Assembly: GCA_001781555.1 (NCBI GenBank)
Contig: MFLP01000010.1
Span: forward strand, 7,981 to 41,519
Direction: 5' to 3'
DNA length: 33,539 nt
Origin: Candidatus Kaiserbacteria bacterium RIFCSPHIGHO2_12_FULL_53_13
GTDB lineage: Bacteria; Patescibacteriota; Minisyncoccia; Phycocordibacterales; UBA2100
Made by a program: the position numbers and the translations under genes. Below are positions 1-8,943 of this stretch, in pieces (position 1 is the stretch's first letter; each line of letters opens with the position of its first letter). Under the pieces are notes generated by a model. It was given only the letters and a program-made list of their open reading frames with translations, searched no databases and was not told where the DNA came from.

Positions 1-2
1 TC

Positions 3-497
3 ATCTGGGGGGAAACCTTGAACGCGGCGCAGGCAAAGGCAGTGGCCGATTTTATCCAGATTCTCAAGAACTATTTCAATGTGTCAGTGAAAGATGAGGG
101 CGACCTTGTTGAAAATCGCGGCGCGCAGATCACTTACAGCGTGCTCGGTTTCCATGAAGATGTTGCGAAAAAATATGCGTTCGACCCTGATGATTCCAAA
201 CGCGGCGCGGCTCTCGCGGCCTTTCCGGCAGAAGTAAAGAAGTTCATGAGCGTCGGTATTGAGGTAACGCCTGCCGGTACGACAAGTTTTAATTTTATTC
301 TTGCCGGCAAGCACAAAGGTTTCAATATTGCGCGTTTCATCGAGCATGAGGGGTGGAAAAAAGAAGACTGTGTGTATGTGGGTGATGCGCTTTTCCCCGG
401 CGGCAATGATGAGAGTGTCATCGGTGTTATCCCGACGCATCCGGTAAAAGACCCCGACGAAACGTTCCTGTATATTCGGAACGATCTGTTATCCTAG
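3..497 (+). CDS. HAD-superfamily (IIB/phosphomannomutase-like) hydrolase, 5'-truncated by window edge
   Basis: Frame is open to the window start (IWGETLNAAQ...). C-terminal motif VYVGDALFPGGNDESV matches the HAD motif IV of the paralogue at 15754-16512. Ends in TAG. Confidence 0.75.
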   Translation: MWGETLNAAQAKAVADFIQILKNYFNVSVKDEGDLVENRGAQITYSVLGFHEDVAKKYAFDPDDSKRGAALAAFPAEVKKFMSVGIEVTPAGTTSFNFILAGKHKGFNIARFIEHEGWKKEDCVYVGDALFPGGNDESVIGVIPTHPVKDPDETFLYIRNDLLS

Positions 498-503
498 TCT
501 CTC

Positions 504-1259
504 ATGCAAAACGCGCTCAGCATTCATAAGCTCAAAAAGACGTACGGCAACGGCGTCGAGGCACTTAAAGGCGTGTCGCTCGAAGTCCCCGAAGGAGATT
601 TTTTCGCACTCCTAGGCCCCAACGGCGCGGGAAAAACCACTATCATCGGAGTCGTGACCGGTCTCGTGAATAAAACCGAGGGCACTGTTTCCGTCTTCGG
701 GCACGATATCGAGAAAGAGCCGGAAACAGCGCGTGCGCAGATAGGTGTGGTGCCGCAGGAAATCAATTTCAATCCGTTCGAGAAGTGTATTGATGTAGTC
801 GTCAATCAGGGAGGTTATTACGGTATTCCCCGCAAGACCGCCATTCCATACGCAGAACAACTGCTGAAAGACCTTGGCATATTCGACAAAAGAGACATGA
901 CCGGTTGGACGCTCTCTGGAGGAATGAAGCGACGACTTTTGATAGCGCGAGCCCTTATTCATCAGCCGCGATTTCTCATACTCGATGAGCCGACCGCCGG
1001 CGTAGACGTCGAGCTCCGGCGCGGGATGTGGGATTATCTCAAGACACTGACCGAAAAAGGCGTAACGATACTCCTCACGACGCACTATTTGGAAGAAGCC
1101 GAGCAGCTCTGCAAACATGTAGCCATCATCAACAAGGGAGAGATCGCTGCTTCGGGTACCATGGAAGAGGTGCTCGCACTGCATGACGGTGCAACTCCGA
1201 AAGACGGCTACCGCGGCGGGCGGCTTGAAGAAGTGTTCCTCAAACTAACTCGCGAATAA
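504..1259 (+). CDS. ABC transporter ATP-binding protein
   Basis: Walker A GPNGAGKTT, signature LSGGMKRRL, Walker B LILDEPTAGVD, H-loop TTHYLEEAE. Confidence 0.95.
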   Translation: MQNALSIHKLKKTYGNGVEALKGVSLEVPEGDFFALLGPNGAGKTTIIGVVTGLVNKTEGTVSVFGHDIEKEPETARAQIGVVPQEINFNPFEKCIDVVVNQGGYYGIPRKTAIPYAEQLLKDLGIFDKRDMTGWTLSGGMKRRLLIARALIHQPRFLILDEPTAGVDVELRRGMWDYLKTLTEKGVTILLTTHYLEEAEQLCKHVAIINKGEIAASGTMEEVLALHDGATPKDGYRGGRLEEVFLKLTRE

Positions 1260-1260
1260 T

Positions 1261-2037
1261 ATGAATTATTACCAGATGTGGGTTTCCTTCTATACCATCG
1301 TGCGCAAAGACATCGTGCGTATCTTCCGCATCTGGCCGCAGACTTTCTTGCCCTCCATTATTACCTCTATTCTTTACTTCCTCGTGTTCGGCAAAGTTCT
1401 GGGCGGACGCATCGGCGAAATCGGCGGCCACCCGTATATCACCTTTGTCGTCCCCGGCCTCGTCATGCTAGCCGTTGTGACGAACTCTTTCTCTAACGTT
1501 GCGACTACGTTCTTTCAAGCAAAATTCTTCGCGCGCAACATAGATGAGATCCTTGTCTCGCCAACCCCAGCGTGGGTCATAATCGCCGGATATGTCGCTG
1601 GCGGCATGGTGCGCGGAATAACCATCGGGCTCCTTGTGATCGTCGTTTCAGCTTTTTTCTCTCCGCTTCCCTTCACGCATCCGCTCATAATTCTCCTATT
1701 TCTCATCCTTTCAAGTCTTCTTTTCTCGCTCGCCGGACTTGTTAACGGGATTTATGCCAAGAGTTTCGACGGCATAACGATAGTCCCGACCTTCGTCCTG
1801 ACCCCGCTTGTCTATCTGGGCGGTGTATTTTATTCCGCACAAGCACTCCCTCCTCTTTGGCAGAAGCTCACGTTCGCGGACCCGATCTTCTACCTCATCA
1901 ACGGCTTCCGTGCAGGATTCATGGGATTCTCTGACATCTCGTTATCTTTAAGCATTGGTGTTCTAGCGGTGCTTATTGCCATACTTGTCGGCATTAACTG
2001 GTATTTCATCCGCACCGGGCTCGGCCTGAGGCAATAA
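1261..2037 (+). CDS. ABC-2 type transporter permease
   Basis: About six hydrophobic segments, directly downstream of the ATPase; ABC-2 permease-like sequence (YLGGVFYSAQALPPLWQKLTFADPIFYLINGFR). Confidence 0.9.
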   Translation: MNYYQMWVSFYTIVRKDIVRIFRIWPQTFLPSIITSILYFLVFGKVLGGRIGEIGGHPYITFVVPGLVMLAVVTNSFSNVATTFFQAKFFARNIDEILVSPTPAWVIIAGYVAGGMVRGITIGLLVIVVSAFFSPLPFTHPLIILLFLILSSLLFSLAGLVNGIYAKSFDGITIVPTFVLTPLVYLGGVFYSAQALPPLWQKLTFADPIFYLINGFRAGFMGFSDISLSLSIGVLAVLIAILVGINWYFIRTGLGLRQ

Positions 2038-2041
2038 GGGA

Positions 2042-3436
2042 TCAACCTTTGGCGATCTCGACCGCGAGGCCGATGTAATTCTCCGGCCGGAGCGCTTTGA
2101 GACGCTTCTTTACCTCGTCACTGACGGACAATCCATCGATGAACTCTGAGAAATCTGCAAGAGTCACCTGCTTGCCGCGCGTCAATTCTTTCAGTTTCTC
2201 ATAGGGCACCTCGACACCTTCCCGACGGAGCACCGTCTGGAACGCTTCCGCTAGAACTTCAGGGTGCGCTTGCAAATCCTCGAGCATCGCCTGTGCATTT
2301 ACATTTATTTTCCCTAGACCGCGCAAAAGCGATTTATAACCAATGAGCGAATGCGCGAACGCTGTTCCAAAAGTGCGTTTTACTGTTGAATCGGACAGGT
2401 CGCGCTGGAGGCGCGAGATGGGAAGCTTGCGCGAGAAGTGCTCGAATAACGCGTTCGCAACGCCGAAATTCCCTTCCGCATTCTCAAAATCGATAGGGTT
2501 CACCTTGTGCGGCATCGCGGATGAACCCACTTCCCCACCTTTGACCTTTTGCGTAATCCATCCGTCGCTGACGTATCGCCACATATCCTGCGAAAATCCG
2601 ATTAACACGGTGTTGACGCGCCGAAGATTATCAAAAAGTTCGGCGTACGTGTCGTGCGGCTCGATCTGCGTAATAGCATTGTTTAATTCCAACTTGATTT
2701 CTGACTTTGTATTAAACTGCTGAACGAACTTCTCGCTAAATATCTGCCAATCTACATCAGGAACCGACACAGTATGAGCATTGTAATTTCCAGTCGCGCC
2801 TGAAAATTTCACAAGAATGTGTGTCTTTTTTAATTGCTCGAGCTGGCGTGAGATCCGGGATTCAAATACGCGCATTTCCTTTCCGAACGTAGTTGGCGAA
2901 GCTGGCTGTCCGTGCGTTCGCGCGAGCATCGGAGTTGCGCCATACTTTTCAGAAAGGTCTGCGAGATTCTTACGCACATTTTCAATGGCGGGAATAAGTT
3001 CGACATCCAGGACATCGCCTAGAAGGAGCGCATACGCTATGTTATCCACATCTTCAGAAGTGAGCGCGAAATGCACGAGCTCGGATATATCGGCGAGAGA
3101 TGTCTCGGCTAACTTTAGCTTTAAATAATATTCAACTGCTTTAACGTCATGATTCGTTGCAAGAATCCCACCATATCCATACTTCTCTATCGCCTTTACA
3201 ATGCGTGCGTCATCAATAGAAATCCGCCAAAGATCGCGGAGAATGTCCTGCTCCTCTGCTGTCAATTTTCTAATGCCCAACTTTTTCTCTTCGGAGAGCG
3301 CTAGTAAATACTCGCACTCCACTCGAATACGCGCGCGGATAAGCGAAAATTCGCTAAAGCGCTCTGAAAATTGCTCAAGAAGATCGCGGTATCTTCCGTC
3401 TATCGAACTAATTGCAGTAAGTGGTTCAAATAGCAT
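2042..3436 (-). CDS. purB: Adenylosuccinate lyase
   Basis: Signature GSSAMPHKVNPIDFENAEGN; operon context; overlaps purC by 11 nt. Confidence 0.95.
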   Translation of the reverse strand: MLFEPLTAISSIDGRYRDLLEQFSERFSEFSLIRARIRVECEYLLALSEEKKLGIRKLTAEEQDILRDLWRISIDDARIVKAIEKYGYGGILATNHDVKAVEYYLKLKLAETSLADISELVHFALTSEDVDNIAYALLLGDVLDVELIPAIENVRKNLADLSEKYGATPMLARTHGQPASPTTFGKEMRVFESRISRQLEQLKKTHILVKFSGATGNYNAHTVSVPDVDWQIFSEKFVQQFNTKSEIKLELNNAITQIEPHDTYAELFDNLRRVNTVLIGFSQDMWRYVSDGWITQKVKGGEVGSSAMPHKVNPIDFENAEGNFGVANALFEHFSRKLPISRLQRDLSDSTVKRTFGTAFAHSLIGYKSLLRGLGKINVNAQAMLEDLQAHPEVLAEAFQTVLRREGVEVPYEKLKELTRGKQVTLADFSEFIDGLSVSDEVKKRLKALRPENYIGLAVEIAKG

Positions 3437-4370
3437 ATGATCTCAAATTTCTCTCGATCCGCGGCAATACTGGCGTCTCGCCTCTCACGAATTTCCCGCC
3501 CGTAATTTGCTCGTACATCTGAATATACCGGCGAGAGAGCTCTTCCACAAGTTCTTCCGGCGCTTCGGGAAGCGTAGCATCCTTGTACGGATCGCAATGT
3601 TCCCTGAACCACAAGCGCAGGAATTCCTTGTCGAAATATTCCGGCTCTTGTCCTGCGTCGATTCGCCCCTGGTACGAGCCGAGCTGCCAGAATCGCGAGG
3701 AATCCGGCGTATGTATCTCGTCGATGAGCGTGAGCGTTCCTTCGCCAGATGACGAATCGTCCGTTCCGAATTCATACTTTGTGTCGACAAGAATGAGTCC
3801 GTTCTTCAACGCAATCTCCTGGCCGCGCGCGAAGAGCGCGAGCGCGGTCGCTTTAACCTCATCGAAACGCGCTTGCGTGATTAATCCTTCGGCGACCATC
3901 TCCGAGGACGTGAGAGTGCGATCGTGCTTCTCTTCCTTGGTCGTAGGATCGAAGATAGGATGCGGTAGTTTCTGATTCTTTTTCATCCCGTCAGGGAGAG
4001 TGAGGCCGCCGAAAGTCCGCTCGCCTTTCGAATATCTGGTCCAGATAGATGTGCCGGTGACGCCGGTCAAATACCCGCGCACGACCGCTTCCACGGGAAC
4101 CGTCGTGCATTTTTTCGCCACGGTCACGTTGGGGTCCGGCACTGCAAGCATGTGATTCGGTACCATATCTTTCGTCTCTCTAAACCACCATGCGCTGATC
4201 TGGTTCAGAACCTGACCTTTCCACGGTATATGCGCGATTATCCTATCGAACGACGAATGCCTGTCGGTCGTTATAAGGAAAAGCTGGTCTTTCTGTTCGT
4301 ACACATCGCGCACTTTGCCGGTATATTTCTTACCGAGCCATTGGAAATCTGTTTTTTTGAGTATGTCCAT
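3426..4370 (-). CDS. purC: Phosphoribosylaminoimidazole-succinocarboxamide synthase
   Basis: SAICAR synthetase motifs GKVRDVYE, VEAVVRGYLTG, LILVDTKYEFG, DEIHTPDSSRFW. Confidence 0.95.
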   Translation of the reverse strand: MDILKKTDFQWLGKKYTGKVRDVYEQKDQLFLITTDRHSSFDRIIAHIPWKGQVLNQISAWWFRETKDMVPNHMLAVPDPNVTVAKKCTTVPVEAVVRGYLTGVTGTSIWTRYSKGERTFGGLTLPDGMKKNQKLPHPIFDPTTKEEKHDRTLTSSEMVAEGLITQARFDEVKATALALFARGQEIALKNGLILVDTKYEFGTDDSSSGEGTLTLIDEIHTPDSSRFWQLGSYQGRIDAGQEPEYFDKEFLRLWFREHCDPYKDATLPEAPEELVEELSRRYIQMYEQITGGKFVRGETPVLPRIERNLRSYAI

Positions 4371-4373
4371 ACA

Positions 4374-5411
4374 TTACTCCCAGTTCAGCTGACCTTTTAA
4401 TTCGACTTTTTTATTACCATCCCTTATCACTCCTATTTCGTAAGCATCAACGCCGAATCCCTCAAGGTGAGCAACCGCCTTATCCGCGAATCCTCCTTTT
4501 ACCACCGCCGTGATGCCGACACCCATATTGAAAGTTCTTAGCATGTCTACATCTTCCAAACGCCCAGATTTCTTAAGCGTCTTGAATATAGGCAAGATCT
4601 TAATCTTGCCTAAATCTATATGCGCGTTAAGGTCCTCTGGTAAAATTCTGTTCAGATTCTCTTGTATTCCGCCGCCTGTGATGTGAGCAAGCCCGACAAG
4701 ACCTTCCTCGCCGAACAAATCTTTAAGACAATTGTAATAGCATCGATGCGGAGTGAGTATCGTCTTGATGAATGACTGGCCATTGATTTGTTCGCTAAGT
4801 ATTTCAGGCGACGCTTCCATTAGTTTACGAACCAAAGAAAATCCATTTGTGTGGATTCCGCTAGATGCCAAGGCCAGAACGATATCGCCGGACTTGATTT
4901 TCGAGCCGTCAATAATATTCTCCTTATCGACGACTCCGACGACACTTGCCGTGAGAATGTAAGTTCCCTCTTCTACTACCCCCGGCTGTTCGGAAGTCTC
5001 TCCGCCCGTCAAAACACAGCCATTCTCCTTGCATGCCGATGACAATGACGATACGAGTTGCAAAATGGTTTCCTTCTCCATTTTCCCGCATACGATACAG
5101 TCTTGGACGGAAAGTGGTTTAGCCCCCATGACGATGCAATCGTTTATCAAGTGTCCAACAAGGTCGTAGCAAATCGTCTCAACGCTGTCGTTCTGAAGAG
5201 CAAGTCTTTGTTTAGTCCCCGGCTCTTCCGTCTTAAGCACGAGCACCGGATGTTTATATCCCTCGAAAACGCCATCAAACAAAGTCGCAAAAGCCCCTAT
5301 TTTATTTAGAACGCGCGAGTTGTCGCTATCTAATATCTTTCCCATCTGGCGCTTTGTGTCGTTAGCAATGTCTATATCCACTCCTGATTGCTTATAGGAG
5401 AATTTTCTCAT
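4374..5411 (-). CDS. purM: Phosphoribosylformylglycinamidine cyclo-ligase (AIR synthetase)
   Basis: PurM motifs YKQSGVDIDIAND, VLTGGETSEQPG, SSGIHTNGFSLVRK, HITGGGIQENLNRILP; overlaps purE by 4 nt. Confidence 0.95.
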   Translation of the reverse strand: MRKFSYKQSGVDIDIANDTKRQMGKILDSDNSRVLNKIGAFATLFDGVFEGYKHPVLVLKTEEPGTKQRLALQNDSVETICYDLVGHLINDCIVMGAKPLSVQDCIVCGKMEKETILQLVSSLSSACKENGCVLTGGETSEQPGVVEEGTYILTASVVGVVDKENIIDGSKIKSGDIVLALASSGIHTNGFSLVRKLMEASPEILSEQINGQSFIKTILTPHRCYYNCLKDLFGEEGLVGLAHITGGGIQENLNRILPEDLNAHIDLGKIKILPIFKTLKKSGRLEDVDMLRTFNMGVGITAVVKGGFADKAVAHLEGFGVDAYEIGVIRDGNKKVELKGQLNWE

Positions 5412-5932
5412 ATCAATCCCTGTTCTTCCAAATATTTCTTAAAGCCCTTCTCTTGCAGCTTATCGTCCTTTTTCAAGACATCCGCACCCAATTTTTCTTT
5501 ATATGCGCGCACTCTGTTCCGCACACCCATGTCCCCCGCTCCGATTATCTGCACCGCGAGAATGCCGGCATTTTTCGCCCCGTTGATGGCGACGGTCGCG
5601 ACCGGCACCCCCGGCGGCATCTGAGCCGTCGAAAAAAGCGCGTCAACGCCTTGCGCTGTTTTGTTCATGATAGGAACTCCGATGACGGGAAGCGCCGTAT
5701 TCGCCGCAACTACGCCCGCAAGGTGCGCGGCGCCTCCGGCGCCGCAGATGAATACCTTCACTCCACCCTCCTCGCCTTTCTTCACATATTCAACGACGGC
5801 TTCCGGCGTGCGGTGCGCCGATAGGACATGAACTTCGCTTCCGATGCCTAATTCCTCCAAGACCGTCGCTGCATCCTTCATGACCGGCAAATCCGAGTCC
5901 GAACCAATGATGATGCCGACCTGTGGTTTCAT
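5408..5932 (-). CDS. purE: 5-(carboxyamino)imidazole ribonucleotide mutase
   Basis: Motifs GSDSDLPVM, SAHRTPE, GAGGAAHLAGVVAANT. Confidence 0.95.
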   Translation of the reverse strand: MKPQVGIIIGSDSDLPVMKDAATVLEELGIGSEVHVLSAHRTPEAVVEYVKKGEEGGVKVFICGAGGAAHLAGVVAANTALPVIGVPIMNKTAQGVDALFSTAQMPPGVPVATVAINGAKNAGILAVQIIGAGDMGVRNRVRAYKEKLGADVLKKDDKLQEKGFKKYLEEQGLI

Positions 5933-5942
5933 ATGACTTACA

Positions 5943-6602
5943 TTATACCTTTTTAATAATATCTATCATGTCGAGAAGGTTATGAATGAGGTAGTCCGGC
6001 TTTGCCTCTTTAAGACGCCGTGTTGAATAGTAGCCGCCGGTTATCGCGACCGTCCTGATCCCGGCACGCTTACCGGCTTCTGCCTCTTCTGGCGAGTCGC
6101 CGATTATCAATATTTCATTCTTTTTATACGAGGACTTTTTCACGAGATAGGCAAGTTTGTCGGCTTTGTTTTTCCTCTCCATCGTCGCGTGCATGTCGTT
6201 CGTTATGACGCGAGAAAAATGATGTCCGATGCCGAGTCTTTCAAGCTGATTTTGTAACCCTTCTTTCGTGTGATTGCTCAAGATGACTGCTTCAATATTG
6301 CGATCTTTGAGAAATTGAAGCAACTGACGCGCACCGCCTCGCGTCCGTATCTTGGCGATCCGGGGTTCGTAGATGGAGTGGAAGAGCTTTTGCACATTTC
6401 TTGATTCGCGCGCGATTTCCTCTTCGCTAAACCCCATTGCAACAAAAAAATCTCTCACGGGCATTGTAAATTTCTCCCTATACGTTTTTATGTCTATTTG
6501 CTTACGACCTGTGCTTCTAAAAATGTGATTGTCGATATCGAGCGTTGCCTGCGTATCCGCAATGAGAACTCCATTCCAATCAAATACGACGAGTTTGATC
6601 AT
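5943..6602 (-). CDS. HAD-family hydrolase (phosphoglycolate phosphatase-like)
   Basis: Motif I FDWNGVLIAD, motif II ILSNHT, motif IV IIGDSPEEAEAGKRAGIRTVAITGGY; embedded in the pur operon. Confidence 0.85.
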   Translation of the reverse strand: MIKLVVFDWNGVLIADTQATLDIDNHIFRSTGRKQIDIKTYREKFTMPVRDFFVAMGFSEEEIARESRNVQKLFHSIYEPRIAKIRTRGGARQLLQFLKDRNIEAVILSNHTKEGLQNQLERLGIGHHFSRVITNDMHATMERKNKADKLAYLVKKSSYKKNEILIIGDSPEEAEAGKRAGIRTVAITGGYYSTRRLKEAKPDYLIHNLLDMIDIIKKV

Positions 6603-6604
6603 GA

Positions 6605-7525
6605 TTATCTGAAGTATCGCACCGCATTCTTGAATATCTGAAGACCGGGGCCCTCCGTAGGAATCTCTTTTCCCTCGCGGATGAAGCGTTCTTTGAGATA
6701 CGTCCAGTGAGGAAGCTGGGTGAATGAGACTGCGCGTTCGGGATGCGGCATGAGCCCCAAGACGCGGCCGCCATAGCCGGTGATGCCTGCGATGTTCTCG
6801 ATCGAGCCGTTCGGGTTCGCCGGCAAGTCAAAATGCTTTGCGGTCTCGCCTTTTACATACCGGAGCGCTATCGCGTTTTCTTTCTTGAGCTTCACGAGTG
6901 TATTCTCTGGCGCATAATATCTCCCCTCTCCATGAGCGATTGGGATGGAAAGTGATCTTATTCCGCTGAGCCACGGGCTGTCATTTTGCACTTCCACATC
7001 AACCCAGCGGCATACATAACGCGCCGAGTCGTTGGAGGTTAAAGCCCCCGGCAAGATGCCCGCACTTGTAATGATCTGAAACCCATTGCAAATACCTGCA
7101 AGCAAGGTATCCCGCGAGAGAAATTCCTCGATTTGTTCCCCCAGGTGGTGTCTGACGCGATTCGCATACGCTTTCCCGGAGCCGGTGTCATCGCCATATG
7201 AAAAACCGCCTGGAAAAACAATGATCTGCGCCCGATCGAGTATCGCGGGTCGCGCGATGATGTCATTGATGTGCACGATATCGGCGGATGCTCCAGAGAT
7301 TTCAAACGCCGTCTTTGTTTCGTCTTCAGTATTGAGACCGTAGCCCGAGAAAATTATGACGTGCGGTTTGCTAGAACTTCTTGCGAGCGAAAGCGAGTTA
7401 GAAGTTCTTGCACCCCGCTGTACTTTTTTATCTATCACACCCGCAACGCGCGTGGCCGAATAGGCCTTCCCTTGCCGGGCGAAGCGCGTTGCTTGGATAT
7501 CAGTTGTTGAAGTTCTTTTGTTCAT
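6605..7525 (-). CDS. purQ: FGAM synthase glutaminase subunit (PurQ), with an apparent N-terminal extension
   Basis: Class I glutaminase motif LLAGICNGFQ, PHPERA motif, HGEGRYY; downstream of purL. The conserved domain seems to start at KPHVIIFSGYG, about 53 aa after the ORF start. Confidence 0.9.
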   Translation of the reverse strand: MNKRTSTTDIQATRFARQGKAYSATRVAGVIDKKVQRGARTSNSLSLARSSSKPHVIIFSGYGLNTEDETKTAFEISGASADIVHINDIIARPAILDRAQIIVFPGGFSYGDDTGSGKAYANRVRHHLGEQIEEFLSRDTLLAGICNGFQIITSAGILPGALTSNDSARYVCRWVDVEVQNDSPWLSGIRSLSIPIAHGEGRYYAPENTLVKLKKENAIALRYVKGETAKHFDLPANPNGSIENIAGITGYGGRVLGLMPHPERAVSFTQLPHWTYLKERFIREGKEIPTEGPGLQIFKNAVRYFR

Positions 7526-7560
7526 AAAATATATTTCGTCATTAAAAAGTGCTGCTGGGG

Positions 7561-8892
7561 TTATAAGTCCTTGAATTTGCGACGGTAGGCATCGGTGAGT
7601 TTCGAAAGCGGCATATCTATCGATGGGCCCGGAAGTTTTATCGAGAGCGCGGGTTTATTTGAGACTTCGCCGATCCGGACATGCGGGATGTGCCGTATAA
7701 TACCCACGAACTCTTTCTCTGCGTCTGGTCGGATTGAAACGAGTATGCGTCCCTGACTTTCTGAGAACAGGATACTGTCTGCGCGGCGGGCCGCGCCGGG
7801 AATGTTTTCTATATCGACATCTGCGCCAAGCTGTCCGGCAATTGTCGTCTTCGCAAGTGCTACGGCAAGCCCGCCGCGCCCGACCCCTATCGCGGAGGCA
7901 GCAAGTCCGCGCGCAATTGATTCCGAGAGCAAATCGTATGCAGCCGCGTTCTTGTGGGCACTTACTTTCGGCACCGTATTCCCGACCAACTTCTTACCCT
8001 CCTTATCTCCAAGCCACGCAAAGTATTCCGAGGCGCCAAGTTCGTCGTCCGTCTCTCCCAACAAGTAGATCGCGTCGCCTGAGCATTTGAGATCAAGTGT
8101 GACAGATCGTTCGACGCTCGGAATAACGCCGATCGCTGAAATTAGGAGCGTGGGCGGTACGGCTATGTGCGTCGGTTTGCCATCCGCAGAAAAGCCTTCA
8201 AAGTCGTTATACATGCTGTCTTTGCCTGAAATAAACGGTGTTCCGTACGCTGTAGCGATGTCGAAACACGCCCTTGCAGCACGTTTCAGTTCATACAATC
8301 GTTCTGGAGTATCCGAACTCGACCAACAAAAATTATCAAGGATAGCGAGGTGATCGCGCGAGGCACCTGCGCAAATGGCATTGCGCACGGCAGTGTCTAT
8401 CGCGGTGGCGGCCATCGCATAGGTATCAATGTCGGAGTACCACGGGCAATACCCTTGTGAGAGAACAATGCCGCGGGATGAATCCGGAATGGGTTTCAAC
8501 ACAGCAGAGTCCGCATTCACTCGCCCCCTGCCCTGAAGCGGCTTCGTTACCGACGTGCCTTGCACTTCGTGATCGTATTGTTGTGATATCGGCGCGATGC
8601 TTCCCACATTGGCTCTGCTGATGATTTCTTCAAACGCAAGTTTTATGTCCACTCTTCGGATTTTTGCGGTGGGCTCTGTGTGCTTCCGCGAGACGGGCGC
8701 GCTTTTCTGGGCCTTGATCGGGCGACCGTCGTGAAGGAATCCCATATCTATATCCATTATTGTTTTGCCTTTGTACCGCACGACGCAGGAACCGGAATCG
8801 GTAAATGTGCCGATGCGCGTCGCCTCGACGTCATGCCTGTCCAAAAGTTTCTTCAACGCCGCCCATTTCTTTTTTGGCACAGCAAGAGTCAT
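7561..8892 (-). CDS. purL: FGAM synthase PurL, C-terminal portion (downstream of in-frame TAG)
   Basis: PurL C-terminal domain (SGKDSMYNDFEG, SQGYCPWYSDIDTYAMA, GRGGLAVALAK). Frame is continuous with 8944-10527 apart from one TAG. Confidence 0.85.
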   Translation of the reverse strand: MTLAVPKKKWAALKKLLDRHDVEATRIGTFTDSGSCVVRYKGKTIMDIDMGFLHDGRPIKAQKSAPVSRKHTEPTAKIRRVDIKLAFEEIISRANVGSIAPISQQYDHEVQGTSVTKPLQGRGRVNADSAVLKPIPDSSRGIVLSQGYCPWYSDIDTYAMAATAIDTAVRNAICAGASRDHLAILDNFCWSSSDTPERLYELKRAARACFDIATAYGTPFISGKDSMYNDFEGFSADGKPTHIAVPPTLLISAIGVIPSVERSVTLDLKCSGDAIYLLGETDDELGASEYFAWLGDKEGKKLVGNTVPKVSAHKNAAAYDLLSESIARGLAASAIGVGRGGLAVALAKTTIAGQLGADVDIENIPGAARRADSILFSESQGRILVSIRPDAEKEFVGIIRHIPHVRIGEVSNKPALSIKLPGPSIDMPLSKLTDAYRRKFKDL

Positions 8893-8943
8893 GCGCTCCT
8901 GCGATTCCGATATCCATATCTGCCACGGCGCGAGCCCTGGATA

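Noticed and set aside
612-1184. 190-aa minus-strand ORF
   Set aside because: Fully antisense to the ABC ATPase, whose motifs are unambiguous.
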